From positions 5,440 to 69,439 of the forward strand of contig NZ_LGRA01000022.1 in the NCBI RefSeq assembly GCF_003116095.1: a stretch of DNA of 64,000 nucleotides, read 5' to 3'. Position 1 is the first letter of the stretch. Each line of letters starts with the position of its first letter. Below, piece by piece: positions 1 to 7,850 of the stretch. The DNA is from Azospirillum sp. TSO35-2 (GTDB lineage Bacteria; Pseudomonadota; Alphaproteobacteria; Azospirillales; Azospirillaceae). The notes beneath the pieces were generated by a model. The model was not told the DNA's origin. It was given only the letters and a program-made list of their open reading frames with translations, and did not search any database. Both the position numbers and the translations under genes were made by a program.

Positions 1-1
1 G

Positions 2-61
2 GGCGGGGGCGATGGCGGCGGTGCGATCTCCCAGGCCGACATCGACGCCCTGTTCGCGTGA
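2..61 (+). CDS. C-terminal end of an unidentified protein (partial)
   Basis: Only the last 19 codons and the TGA stop of a plus-strand gene lie in the window. They encode a glycine-rich stretch followed by AISQADIDALFA. The SQADIDALF ending resembles the short SQ(D/A)EIDAL peptide that binds CheY-P at the start of FliM, and similar tails are found on some alphaproteobacterial chemotaxis proteins, so a chemotaxis or motility role is possible but unproven. The next gene starts 6 bases later, so the two are probably co-transcribed. The rest of the gene is outside the window and no family can be assigned. Confidence 0.55.
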   Translation, partial: GGGDGGGAISQADIDALFA

Positions 62-67
62 CCGGCC

Positions 68-1339
68 ATGGCGCAAGACGGCAAATCCCGCATCCGACTG
101 ACCCAGGCCCAGCTCGACCGCGTCTGCGATCGGCATGTCCGCTTCGTCGAGGGTCGCCCGAACGGCGCCCGCGCCAACCTTCCCTTCTTCGACCTGTCCG
201 GCCTGTCGCTGGCCGGGCGCAACCTGACCGGCGCCCATCTGGCCGGCGCCATCCTGCGTGACGCCGACCTGCGCGGCACCGTGCTGGACCACGCCGACCT
301 CTACGGCGCCGACCTGCGCGGGGCCGACCTGTCGGAGGCGCGGCTGTTCCGCACCGACATGCGCGGCGCCAACGTGCGCGGCGCCCGGCTGGACGGCGCC
401 ACCATGGTCGAGGTCGACCTGCGCGACGGCAGCATGGTCAACCGCAACAGCGCCGGCGAGCTGAAGGTGGTGGGCTTCGACCCCGGCCCGGCCGACATGG
501 CGTCGGCCAAGCTGACCAACGCCGACATGGCGCGGGCCAAGCTGTCGGGCAGCTTCGCGCGGGCCGCCGACTTCACCAACACCCGGCTGGCCGGCGCCCG
601 GCTGGACCGCACCGACCTGCGCGACGCCAACTTCTCCGGCGCCGACCTGCGCGGGGCGGATCTCAACGGCTCCGACCTGCGCGGCGCCATCCTGGACGGG
701 GCGACCGTCGACGCCGAGGGGCTGGACCAGGCGATCCGCACCGACGAGCAGGCGCGCGCCGCCACGCAGCAGGCGCCCAGTCCGGCCGGACCCGAGCCGG
801 ATGGCGCGGACGCCGACGACCTCATGCCGACCCTGCCGGCCGAACAGCTCGACAGCATGCTGCGCCAGCACATGATCTGGCTGGGGACCAGCGGCAAGCA
901 GGGCTGCCAGCTCGACCTCGCCGGGCTGAACCTGGAAGGGGCCGACCTGACCGGCAAGATCCTGACGCTGGCCAAGGGCAGCGGCGCCCGGCTGCGCCAC
1001 GCCCGGCTGAACGGGGCGCAGTTGCAGGCCGCCCAGTTCGACGGCGCCGACCTGCGCTCCGCCGACCTGCGCTCCGCCGATCTGCGCGGGGTCAAGCTGG
1101 ACCGCGCCATCCTGATCGACAGCCGGCTGGACGGCGCCAACCTCGGCATGCTGCTGGTCAGCGCCGGGGCCAAGGTGATGCGCGCGTCGCTGGTGCGGGC
1201 GCGGCTCGCCGGCGCCTCGCTGAGCCAGACCAACCTGAAGGGCAGCGACCTGACCCTGGCCGACCTGACCGGCTGCGACCGCAGCTCCGCCATGATGGAG
1301 GACGCGATCCTGGAGGGGACCCGGCTGGGCCGGGCCTGA
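68..1339 (+). CDS. Pentapeptide-repeat protein with two homologous halves
   Basis: A 423-residue protein built from A(D/N)LxG-type pentapeptide repeats, which fold into a right-handed square beta-helix. The first repeat block covers about residues 47-222, a Pro/Ala/Asp-rich linker about 228-257, and the second block about 280-420. Each half starts with the same helical cap: QLDRVCDRHVRFVEG near residue 16 and QLDSMLRQHMIWLGT near residue 259, each followed by a leucine-rich run into the repeats. There is no signal peptide or membrane segment, so it is probably cytoplasmic. It starts 6 bases after the upstream stop and likely shares its transcript. The biochemical role is unknown; such proteins usually act by protein binding. 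Confidence 0.85.
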   Translation: MAQDGKSRIRLTQAQLDRVCDRHVRFVEGRPNGARANLPFFDLSGLSLAGRNLTGAHLAGAILRDADLRGTVLDHADLYGADLRGADLSEARLFRTDMRGANVRGARLDGATMVEVDLRDGSMVNRNSAGELKVVGFDPGPADMASAKLTNADMARAKLSGSFARAADFTNTRLAGARLDRTDLRDANFSGADLRGADLNGSDLRGAILDGATVDAEGLDQAIRTDEQARAATQQAPSPAGPEPDGADADDLMPTLPAEQLDSMLRQHMIWLGTSGKQGCQLDLAGLNLEGADLTGKILTLAKGSGARLRHARLNGAQLQAAQFDGADLRSADLRSADLRGVKLDRAILIDSRLDGANLGMLLVSAGAKVMRASLVRARLAGASLSQTNLKGSDLTLADLTGCDRSSAMMEDAILEGTRLGRA

Positions 1340-1655
1340 GTCGCGCCGCGGCACCCAGGCGGCACCCAGGCAGGGGCGGCGCGGGCGCGTGCCCCTGGGG
1401 CTCTTTCTTTCGCGAAGCCGTTGATGCGTTTCAAATTTCCGTCACGATCCGTACCGGACATTGCCGGACGCCAGGCCCGCCGCCGGATCCACCCGGGCCG
1501 GGGCGTCCGGCCACGGGACGGAAAAAGGGTTGCGGCGTAACGGCTTAGCGTCGCGGGTGGGGCTTGACGGGTCCCCGGTCCGGTGGCAGGCTGCTGGACA
1601 AGCGCGGCGCATCACGAACAACGTGCCCGCATCGAATGGGGAAACGTCAACGGCC
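1340..1655. other. Intergenic region upstream of ihfB
   Basis: This 316-base gap between the pentapeptide gene and ihfB holds no convincing reading frame. A short direct repeat (gcacccaggcg / gcacccaggca) lies just after the upstream stop. A TTGACG hexamer at 1564-1569 could be a -35 box, but no good -10 follows at 17 bases, so no promoter is called. The likely ihfB ribosome-binding site, ATGGGGAAA, lies near 1636-1644. Confidence 0.5.
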
Positions 1656-1937
1656 ATGACCAAGTCGGAACTGATCCAGCGTCTGGCGGAGCGCAATCCG
1701 CACCTCTACCAGCGCGACATCGAAAAGATCGTCGGCACCATCTTCGATGAAATCACCGAGGCGCTGGCGAGAGGCGACCGGGTCGAGCTGCGCGGTTTCG
1801 GCGCCTTCTCCATCAAGAAGCGGGACGCGCGCACGGGTCGCAACCCCCGGACCGGAGAATCGGTTGACGTCGGCGAGAAATGCATCCCTTTCTTCAAGAC
1901 CGGCAAGCAGCTTCGGGAGCGCCTGAACACGGACTGA
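1656..1937 (+). CDS. ihfB: Integration host factor subunit beta
   Basis: A 93-residue DNA-bending protein of the HU/IHF family. It forms the IHF heterodimer with IhfA (not in the window), which bends DNA at specific sites in transcription, replication and recombination, including sigma-54 promoters. Visible features are the N-terminal helices from MTKSELIQRLAERNP, the GFGAF(S)IKKR core motif, and the R-TGRNPRTGE beta-arm that inserts into the minor groove. The reading frame is open upstream to 1461, but the family N-terminus fixes the start at 1656. A LapA-domain gene follows 83 bases downstream, as in the conserved ihfB-lapA order of many proteobacteria. Confidence 0.97.
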   Translation: MTKSELIQRLAERNPHLYQRDIEKIVGTIFDEITEALARGDRVELRGFGAFSIKKRDARTGRNPRTGESVDVGEKCIPFFKTGKQLRERLNTD

Positions 1938-2020
1938 CCGCCGGGCTCGACATCAGGCAGTGGCGTGCGCCGGTCCCATATCCGGGCGTACGCCCCTTCG
2001 TTTTTTGAGGAACCATCGCC

Positions 2021-2416
2021 TTGCGCCATCTTTCCTGGATCGTCACCCTTCCCGTCGCCCTCGTCGCGATCCTGTTCGCGATCTCCAACCGCGGCGTCGT
2101 GACGCTGTCGCTGTGGCCGTTGCCCTTCACGCTGGACGCGCCGGTCTATCTGGCGACGCTGGCCGCGCTGGTGCTGGGCTTCGTGGCCGGCGGCTTCGTC
2201 GTGTGGAACAGCCAGCGCCGCCACCGCAGCCGCGCCCGCCGCGAGAGCCGTCGCGTGCTGGTCCTGGAGCGCGAGCTGAAGGAGGCGCAGGCCCGCGCCG
2301 CCGCCGCCGAGAAGCGTCTGGCCGAGGCGACCCGCCCGGCCTCCGGCCCGCTGCCCGGCCCGGTGAGCGGTTTGCCGGTCCCGGTGTCCGAGAACACGGC
2401 GCCGACGGTCCACTGA
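2021..2416 (+). CDS. lapA: LapA-domain (DUF1049) inner-membrane protein
   Basis: A 131-residue protein with the LapA/DUF1049 layout: a first membrane segment at about residues 5-22 (WIVTLPVALVAILFAISNRG), a short beta-rich loop with NRGVVTLSLWPLPF, a second membrane segment at about 42-62, and then a basic, coiled-coil-prone cytoplasmic tail rich in Arg, Ala and Glu. In E. coli LapA works with LapB to control lipopolysaccharide synthesis; whether this homologue does so is inferred. The start is TTG at 2021, preceded by a GAGGA ribosome-binding site. A small hairpin, GGGCGTACGCCC at 1984-1995, and a T-run lie between ihfB and this gene and may reduce read-through. Confidence 0.85.
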   Translation: MRHLSWIVTLPVALVAILFAISNRGVVTLSLWPLPFTLDAPVYLATLAALVLGFVAGGFVVWNSQRRHRSRARRESRRVLVLERELKEAQARAAAAEKRLAEATRPASGPLPGPVSGLPVPVSENTAPTVH

Positions 2417-2422
2417 GCCGTC

Positions 2423-2446
2423 CGCCCTCCCCGGTCGGGGGAGGCG
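2423..2446 (+). terminator. Hairpin after lapA
   Basis: An imperfect GC-rich hairpin, CGCCCTCCCC-GGTC-GGGGGAGGCG, lies just after the lapA stop and before the next gene's ribosome-binding site. It has no T-run, so it may act as a weak terminator or an mRNA 3' end protector. Confidence 0.35.
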
Positions 2447-2469
2447 TCTGGTGACAGGAGGGAGGTCCC

Positions 2470-3429
2470 ATGCGCACCGTCAGCGCCGCTGAGCTTCGTT
2501 CCGTCCTGCACCACCGCATGCTGGTCGAACGCCTGCGGCAGACCTTCCGCGCCGGCGTGGTCGTTCCCCCGGCGCAGACCCACCGGGTGGAAACCTACGG
2601 CGCCAGCGACGCGACGCTGCGGCTGGCGCCGTCCTGGCAGGTCAACCAGTCGATCGGGGTCAGGATCGACACCGCCTTCCCCGACAACGCGGCGCACGAC
2701 CTGCCGGCGGCCCAGGGCGTCTATCTGCTGATCGACGGCAAGACCGGCGTGCCGCAGGCCCTGCTGGACTCCGCCGTCGCGCTCGGCCGGCGCAGCGGCG
2801 CCGCGGCCTCGGCGCTCGCCGCCTCCTATCTGGCGCGGGCTGACGCGGAACGGCTGCTGGTGATCGGCACCGGCGCTCTGGCGCTGGAGTTGGTGGAGGC
2901 GCACACCGCGGTGCGGCCGATCCGCCATGTGCTGGTCTGGGGTCGCGACGTCCAGAAGGCCAAGCGCATCGTCGCCCGCTTCCACCGCCCCAAATTCCGC
3001 ATCGAGGCGACCACCGACCTGGAAGGGGCGGTGCGCGGCGCCGACATCATCGCCGGCGCCACCGCGGCCCGCGATCCCCTCATCAAGGGCGACTGGCTGC
3101 AGCCGGGCCAGCATCTCGACCTGTTGGGCGGCGTCGCGCCGGACATGCGCGAGATCGACGACGCCGGCCTGCGCCGCGCCCGGGTCTTCGTCGACACGCG
3201 GGAGGGGGCCTGCGGGATGGCGGGCGACATCGCGCAGCCGCTCGCCGCCGGCCTGCTGACCGCCGACGACATCGCCGGCGACCTCTACGACCTGACCCGC
3301 GGTGAACGGGCCGGCCGGCGGTTCTACGACCAGATCACCCTGTTCAAGTCGGTCGGCACCGCGCTGGCGGATCTCTGCGCCGCGCAGCTCGCGGTGGAGA
3401 TGGTGCTGCACAACGACTCGATCCGCTAG
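2470..3429 (+). CDS. Ornithine cyclodeaminase / mu-crystallin family protein
   Basis: A 319-residue member of the ornithine cyclodeaminase/mu-crystallin family, NAD(P)-dependent enzymes that deaminate or reduce amino acids or cyclic imines. The substrate-side N-terminal half contains DATLRLAPSW and the conserved GVYLLID-type strand. The Rossmann half holds the GTGALALELVEAH dinucleotide-binding loop (about residues 136-148) and EGACGMAGDI near residue 250. A strong GGAGG ribosome-binding site lies 7-10 bases before the ATG. Family members include ornithine cyclodeaminase, alanine dehydrogenase, ketimine reductase and ectoine-utilisation enzymes, so the true substrate is open. The gene converges with a 2-hydroxyacid dehydrogenase; no catabolic operon partner is visible. 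Confidence 0.85.
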   Translation: MRTVSAAELRSVLHHRMLVERLRQTFRAGVVVPPAQTHRVETYGASDATLRLAPSWQVNQSIGVRIDTAFPDNAAHDLPAAQGVYLLIDGKTGVPQALLDSAVALGRRSGAAASALAASYLARADAERLLVIGTGALALELVEAHTAVRPIRHVLVWGRDVQKAKRIVARFHRPKFRIEATTDLEGAVRGADIIAGATAARDPLIKGDWLQPGQHLDLLGGVAPDMREIDDAGLRRARVFVDTREGACGMAGDIAQPLAAGLLTADDIAGDLYDLTRGERAGRRFYDQITLFKSVGTALADLCAAQLAVEMVLHNDSIR

Positions 3430-3451
3430 GCGGGCCGCCGGACCGGCCGGG

Positions 3452-3471
3452 GAGGGGGCCGACGCCCCCTC
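3452..3471. terminator. Hairpin between convergent genes
   Basis: A perfect 8-bp stem, GAGGGGGC-cgac-GCCCCCTC, sits in the 54-base gap between two convergent genes. Its position suggests a bidirectional 3' end signal, but there is no T-run on either strand. Confidence 0.45.
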
Positions 3472-3483
3472 GGGTGCGGTGCC

Positions 3484-4473
3484 CTACAGCAGCGCCTCGA
3501 TCACCCGGTCGGGCGGGGTGTGGCCGTCGATGAAGGTCTTGATGTTGATCACCACCTTCTCGCCCATGTCGATGCGGCCCTCGATGGTGGCGGAGCCCAT
3601 GTGCGGCAGCAGCACGACGTTGTCCAGCCGCAGCAGCTTCGGGTTCACCGCCGGCTCGTGCTCGAACACGTCCAGGCCGGCGCCGGCGACCTCGCCCTTC
3701 GACAGCATGCGGGTCAGCGCCACCTCGTCGATCACCTCGCCGCGCGAGGTGTTGACGATGTAGCAATGCGGGCGCAGCAGCTTCAGCCGTCGTTCCGACA
3801 GCAAATGGTAGGTGGCCGGCGTGTGCGGGCAGTTGATCGAGATGATGTCCATCCGCGCCAGCATCTGGTCCAGGCTGGCCCAGTAGGTCGCCTCCAGCTC
3901 CTGCTCCAGCTCGGGGTGGACGCGGCGGCGGTTGTGGTAGTGGATCGACATGCCGAAGGCGCGCGCCCGGCGGGCCAGCGCCGAACCGATGCGGCCCATG
4001 CCCAGGATGCCCAGCCGCTTGCCGCTGATGCGGTGGCCCAGCATGGTGGTCGGGCCCCAGCCGGTCCATTGGCCGGACCGCACCAGCCGCTCGCCCTCGG
4101 CCAGCCGGCGGGCGGTGGCCAGCAGCAGGGCCATGGTCATGTCGGCGGTGTCCTCGGTCAGGACGCCGGGGGTGTTGGTGACCATGATGCCGCGCTCGCG
4201 CGCCGCCTTCAGGTCGATGTGGTCGACGCCGGTGCCGAAGGAGGCGATCATGCGCAGCTGCGGCCCGGCCTGCTCGATCAGCGCGCGATCGATGCGGTCG
4301 GTCACCGTCGGCACCAGGACGTCGGCGATCGCCATCGCCTCCTGCATCTGGGCGGCGGTCAGCGGCACGTCGTCGGGGTTCAGCCGGGTGTCGAACAGCT
4401 CCATCATCCGGGTTTCGACGACGTCCGGCAGCTTGCGGGTGACGACAACGAGCGGCTTCTTCTTGTCGGTCAT
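3484..4473 (-). CDS. D-isomer-specific 2-hydroxyacid dehydrogenase (glyoxylate/hydroxypyruvate reductase type)
   Basis: A 329-residue NAD(P)-dependent dehydrogenase that interconverts 2-oxoacids and D-2-hydroxyacids; similarity in overall pattern is best to glyoxylate/hydroxypyruvate reductases. The nucleotide-binding loop is GILGMGRIGSALARR at about residues 155-170. The catalytic triad appears as Arg in NTSRGEVIDE, Glu in DVFEHEP and His in LPHMGSAT. The ATG at 4473 starts MTDKKKPLVVVTRKLP, the usual N-terminus; the frame stays open upstream but has no family sequence there. The gene stands alone between a convergent cyclodeaminase-like gene and a divergent SH3 gene. The exact substrate cannot be told from sequence. 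Confidence 0.9.
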   Translation of the reverse strand: MTDKKKPLVVVTRKLPDVVETRMMELFDTRLNPDDVPLTAAQMQEAMAIADVLVPTVTDRIDRALIEQAGPQLRMIASFGTGVDHIDLKAARERGIMVTNTPGVLTEDTADMTMALLLATARRLAEGERLVRSGQWTGWGPTTMLGHRISGKRLGILGMGRIGSALARRARAFGMSIHYHNRRRVHPELEQELEATYWASLDQMLARMDIISINCPHTPATYHLLSERRLKLLRPHCYIVNTSRGEVIDEVALTRMLSKGEVAGAGLDVFEHEPAVNPKLLRLDNVVLLPHMGSATIEGRIDMGEKVVINIKTFIDGHTPPDRVIEALL

Positions 4474-4639
4474 CGGTGCTGTGCCTCCCTGGGCCTTATC
4501 CCGGCCTCCTGGCCCGGACCCGTCCGGTCCCGCGGACGGTCTTCGTTGCCATACCAAGCGGTCGTGGGGCTGTCCAGATGTCCCGTGCCGCCGGACCGCC
4601 CTGCGGAAAACGGGGGCTGTGGAAAATGCCCCCCGATGC

Positions 4640-4669
4640 TTGCCCTATCGAAGGGGTGATCTCTATAGT
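4640..4669 (+). promoter_or_regulatory. Candidate sigma-70 promoter of the SH3 gene
   Basis: TTGCCC at 4640-4645 and TATAGT at 4664-4669 are separated by 18 bases, about 45 bases before the ATG at 4713. The -10 box stands out in GC-rich DNA. Confidence 0.5.
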
Positions 4670-4712
4670 GCGGCCCGGTTTCCACCCCCTCCTTGCAACC
4701 ACCGGTGCCGCC

Positions 4713-5228
4713 ATGCTCGTCCGCCGCTCCGTCCTCGCCGCGCTGGCCCTGTTCGCCGGGCTGGGCGCGGTCTCCGGCAGCGCGGCGGAAAGCCGCAAGG
4801 ACCCGACCCACGCCTCCGGCCTGCCGATCCCGCGCTTCGTCACCCTGCGCGTCGGCGAGCTGAACCTGCGCTCCGGCCCCAACGGCAACTACCCGATCGA
4901 GTGGGTGTTCCGGCGCAAGGACATGCCGGTGGAGATCATCCAGGAATTCGACACCTGGCGCCGCATCCGCGACTGGGAAGGGGCGGAGGGCTGGGTCCAC
5001 CAGAGCGCGCTGTCGGGCCGCCGCGGCGTGCTGGTCACCGGCCAGACCCGCACCGTCCACGAGGCGCCGCGCGCCGACAGCGCGGCGGTGGCGCGGGCCG
5101 AGCCGGGGGTGATCGGCGCGCTGAGGAAGTGCCGCGACGACTGGTGCGAGGTGGAGCTGAAAGGCTATCGCGGCTGGATGAAGCGCGCCGATTTCTGGGG
5201 CACCTATCCGGGCGAGAAGATCGAGTAG
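4713..5228 (+). CDS. Secreted SH3-domain protein
   Basis: A 171-residue exported protein. Residues 1-25 form a signal peptide (MLVRRSVLAALALFAGLGAV, then SGSAA before the mature part). The mature protein carries two bacterial SH3-like units: about residues 48-100, with the LNLRSGPNGNYPIEWVF pattern typical of SH3 domains in envelope proteins, and about 108-165, ending in WCEVELKGYRGWMKR. Such proteins are usually periplasmic and bind peptidoglycan or proteins. Two cysteines (C-RDDW-C) in the second unit could form a disulfide. The ATG at 4713 gives the signal peptide directly; earlier in-frame ATGs add sequence lacking any signal. The gene appears monocistronic upstream of argG. Confidence 0.85.
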   Translation: MLVRRSVLAALALFAGLGAVSGSAAESRKDPTHASGLPIPRFVTLRVGELNLRSGPNGNYPIEWVFRRKDMPVEIIQEFDTWRRIRDWEGAEGWVHQSALSGRRGVLVTGQTRTVHEAPRADSAAVARAEPGVIGALRKCRDDWCEVELKGYRGWMKRADFWGTYPGEKIE

Positions 5229-5259
5229 GCACCGGGGGCGTCGAAACGGTCCCAGGGGC

Positions 5260-5288
5260 TTGAAGGTGGGCGGGAAAGGCCGTACGGT
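5260..5288 (+). promoter_or_regulatory. Candidate promoter of argG
   Basis: TTGAAG at 5260-5265 and TACGGT at 5283-5288 are 17 bases apart and lie 37 bases before the argG ATG. The -10 match is only partial. Confidence 0.35.
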
Positions 5289-5324
5289 CGCGGCCTTACC
5301 TTTCTCCTCTGTAAGAGCAGTCCC

Positions 5325-6560
5325 ATGAGCGGCGCGTCCGGCAAACAGATCAAGAAAGTGGTGCTCGCCTATTCGGGCGGCCTCGACACCTCGGTCATCC
5401 TGAAGTGGCTTCAGGAAACCTACGCCTGCGAGGTGGTGACCTTCACCGCCGACCTCGGCCAGGGCGAGGAGCTGGAGCCCGCCCGCAAGAAGGCCGAGCT
5501 TCTGGGCATCAAGCCGGAAAACATCTTCATCGACGATCTGCGCGAAGAGTTCGTGCGCGATTTCGTCTTCCCGATGTTCCGCGCCAACACGCTGTACGAG
5601 GGCACCTACCTGCTCGGCACCTCGATCGCCCGGCCGCTGATCGCCAAGCGCCAGATCGAGATCGCCAACATGGTCGGCGCCGACGCCGTCGCCCATGGCG
5701 CCACCGGCAAGGGCAACGACCAGGTCCGCTTCGAGCTGGGCTACTACGCCCTGCGGCCGGACATCACGGTCATCGCGCCGTGGCGCGAGTGGACGCTGAA
5801 CAGCCGCACCACGCTGCTGGACTACGCCGAGAAGAACCAGATTCCGATCGCCAAGGACAAGCGCGGCGAGGCGCCCTATTCGACCGACGCCAACCTGCTG
5901 CACATCTCCTACGAAGGCAAGGCGCTGGAAGACCCGTGGGTCGAGCCGGACGAGGACATGTTCACCCGCTCGGTCGCCCCGGAAAAGGCGCCGGAAACCC
6001 CGACCTACATCGAGGTCGAGTTCAAGAACGGTGACGCGGTCGCCATCGACGGCAAGGCGCTGTCGCCGGCGGCCCTGCTGACCGAGCTGAACCGCCTGGG
6101 CGGCGAGAACGGCATCGGCCGCCTCGATCTGGTCGAGAACCGCTACGTCGGCATGAAGTCGCGCGGCGTCTACGAGACCCCGGGCGGCAGCATCCTGCTG
6201 GTGGCCCACCGCGCGATGGAGAGCATCACGCTCGATCGCGGCGCCGGGCACCTCAAGGACGAGCTGATGCCGCGCTACGCCGAGCTGATCTATTGCGGCT
6301 ATTGGTGGAGCCCGGAGCGTCTGGCCATCCAGGCGCTGATCGACCAGACCCAGTCGCTGGTCAACGGCACCGTCCGGCTGAAGCTGTACAAGGGCAACGT
6401 CACGGTCGTCGGCCGCAAGTCGCCCAACTCGCTCTACCGCATGGACTATGTGACCTTCGAGCAGGACAGCGTCTACAACCAGAAGGACGCGGAAGGCTTC
6501 ATCAAGCTGAACGCGCTCCGCCTGCGCCTGGGCGCGATGGCCAAGCAGAAGATCGGGTAA
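5325..6560 (+). CDS. argG: Argininosuccinate synthase
   Basis: A 411-residue enzyme that joins citrulline and aspartate, using ATP, to make argininosuccinate in the penultimate step of arginine synthesis. The ATP pyrophosphatase P-loop is VVLAYSGGLDTSVILKWL at about residues 12-29. Other family blocks are GTSIARPLIAKRQIEIA, AHGATGKGNDQVRFE (citrulline/aspartate site) and YSTDANLLHISYEG. Length is normal for the family. The cytoplasmic tetramer has no partners encoded nearby; argH is not in the window. A strong terminator follows at 6570-6612. Confidence 0.98.
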   Translation: MSGASGKQIKKVVLAYSGGLDTSVILKWLQETYACEVVTFTADLGQGEELEPARKKAELLGIKPENIFIDDLREEFVRDFVFPMFRANTLYEGTYLLGTSIARPLIAKRQIEIANMVGADAVAHGATGKGNDQVRFELGYYALRPDITVIAPWREWTLNSRTTLLDYAEKNQIPIAKDKRGEAPYSTDANLLHISYEGKALEDPWVEPDEDMFTRSVAPEKAPETPTYIEVEFKNGDAVAIDGKALSPAALLTELNRLGGENGIGRLDLVENRYVGMKSRGVYETPGGSILLVAHRAMESITLDRGAGHLKDELMPRYAELIYCGYWWSPERLAIQALIDQTQSLVNGTVRLKLYKGNVTVVGRKSPNSLYRMDYVTFEQDSVYNQKDAEGFIKLNALRLRLGAMAKQKIG

Positions 6561-6569
6561 GCTTTGGGG

Positions 6570-6612
6570 GCGCGCGGGAGGGCCGGTGGCTCTCCCGCGC
6601 GCTGCCTTTTTT
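6570..6612 (+). terminator. Rho-independent terminator of argG
   Basis: An 11-bp perfect GC stem, GCGCGCGGGAG paired with CTCCCGCGCGC, has an 11-base loop and is followed 4 bases later by six T residues. It lies 9 bases after the argG stop and before the convergent RES gene. Confidence 0.85.
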
Positions 6613-6624
6613 CAGGCACGCCGG

Positions 6625-7368
6625 TCACAGGCGTGGGTCGTTGAAGCCGGATTTCTCGAACTGCACGGTCTGGTGCGGAAACTCGCAGAGGCCCTGCACG
6701 CTGTCGCGGCGCAGGAACAGCCGCCAACTCTGCCAAGCCGTCGGCTCCGGCTTGCGGAACACCGCACAATCCAGCAGGGCCAGATTGGCGCCGCCCTGCG
6801 GGTCACGGATCGACGCGTAGCGGATCGCCTGCACCCCGCCCGCCCGCGCCGCATCAGCCAAATCCTGGCAGGCACCATACTCGGTCGGATGGGTCCAGCG
6901 GGCGCTGTCGCCGTTCAACGGCTCCGCGGTCAGGTCCAGCCCGTCGTCGGTCCCATACTGGACGCGGAAGGCGGTGTACTCGCCCGGATTGGCCGGCAAT
7001 GGCGTGTCGGGGGAGTCGGCGAAGAACAGCAGCCGGTAAAAGGCCAACTCGGCCACCGCGGTCGTCACCGCCTCCGCGGCGTAGAACACGCCAAGCGTCC
7101 GCCCGGCCCGGCGAAAGCGCGATCCGGCCGGATACTCCGCATCATAGCGGAACGGCGCCGACAGCAGGAAATGCAAACCCCGGCAGGCCGGCGGCAGCGG
7201 CGGCTTGGTTGCTTCCAGCAGGTCTTCGAGAAGCCCCTGCTCCTCCCAATCGTCGACCAGCTTGAGGGTGGAGACCCTGTGCTGCGCCTCCACCAGCCGC
7301 CACGCCTCGCCGGCGAGCGGGCGCCGCTCAGACGACAGCGCGTCGGCTGTCCAGATACGCGATGACAT
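6625..7368 (-). CDS. RES-domain toxin
   Basis: A 247-residue RES-family protein. RES toxins of type II toxin-antitoxin systems degrade NAD+ (by phosphorolysis or hydrolysis in studied members) and stop growth. The RES domain covers about residues 45-215: the conserved Arg lies in SRFRRAGRTLGVFYAAE, the Glu in TAVAELAFYR, and the late serine/Asn-rich part in RYASIRDPQGGANLALLD. Its start overlaps the end of the upstream Xre antitoxin gene by 41 bases, the usual antitoxin-first arrangement with translational coupling. It is larger than the smallest RES toxins, with extra sequence at both ends. It probably acts in the cytoplasm and is held inactive by the partner. Confidence 0.88.
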   Translation of the reverse strand: MSSRIWTADALSSERRPLAGEAWRLVEAQHRVSTLKLVDDWEEQGLLEDLLEATKPPLPPACRGLHFLLSAPFRYDAEYPAGSRFRRAGRTLGVFYAAEAVTTAVAELAFYRLLFFADSPDTPLPANPGEYTAFRVQYGTDDGLDLTAEPLNGDSARWTHPTEYGACQDLADAARAGGVQAIRYASIRDPQGGANLALLDCAVFRKPEPTAWQSWRLFLRRDSVQGLCEFPHQTVQFEKSGFNDPRL

Positions 7369-7708
7369 TCATCAACCCGGGGATGGTCTGGATGTGTTCC
7401 AGCGGTGCGCCGCCCAGCGCGCGATTGTCGTTCCTCAGCCACGCGGCGGCAATCTCCGACTCGCCGCCGACAATGCTGTCGAGCGAGCGGTACAGCCGGA
7501 TGAACAGAAGCGCGAGTTCGAATTCCTTGCCGCGCTCGGACAGCAGCAGGTCTTTGGTCCGCATCCGCGACAGCGTCGGTTCGGACACCCCGATGACCTT
7601 CGCCAACACGCTGTTGGGAACGCGCAGGTGATCGGCCGCCCGCAGCACCGCCTTGGTGACGACCGGCGCCGCGGCGGAAGCCTTGGTCGCGTGAGCTTGC
7701 GAGGTCAT
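7328..7708 (-). CDS. Xre/MbcA/ParS-type antitoxin
   Basis: A 126-residue antitoxin of the DUF2384 (MbcA/ParS/Xre) family. The N-terminal helix-turn-helix is near residues 25-55 (NSVLAKVIGVSEPTLSRM). The C-terminal toxin-binding domain spans about 60-126 and contains ELALLFIRLYRSLDSIVGG and the family's AAWLRNDNRALGGAPLEHI motif with a final NVIAYLDSRR. The ATG at 7708 has an excellent AAGGAGG ribosome-binding site just upstream, which rules out the longer frame. It overlaps the RES toxin start by 41 bases. By family analogy the complex should repress its own promoter. Confidence 0.9.
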   Translation of the reverse strand: MTSQAHATKASAAAPVVTKAVLRAADHLRVPNSVLAKVIGVSEPTLSRMRTKDLLLSERGKEFELALLFIRLYRSLDSIVGGESEIAAAWLRNDNRALGGAPLEHIQTIPGLMNVIAYLDSRRAVV

Positions 7709-7817
7709 GGCACGCCTCCTTCTCTTGAAAGAAAGACTTGCACTTCTTTCGTAGGAAAGCAACCTCGCAGGACCGTCCGGGTTCCGGGGAGCGCTGCACC
7801 GGATGCGCGCGGAAGGA

Positions 7818-7845
7818 GGGGGCAGCGCGGCGCCGCGCCACCCCC
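7818..7845. terminator. Symmetric GC hairpin after the FMN reductase gene
   Basis: GGGGG-ca-GCGCGG-cg-CCGCGC-ca-CCCCC forms a nearly symmetric hairpin directly downstream of the minus-strand FMN reductase stop (7851). There is no T-run, so it is a candidate 3' end structure only. Confidence 0.4.
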
Positions 7846-7850
7846 GATGC

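Noticed and set aside
1564..1591. TTGACG as a promoter of ihfB
   Set aside because: No acceptable -10 hexamer at 16-18 bases downstream.
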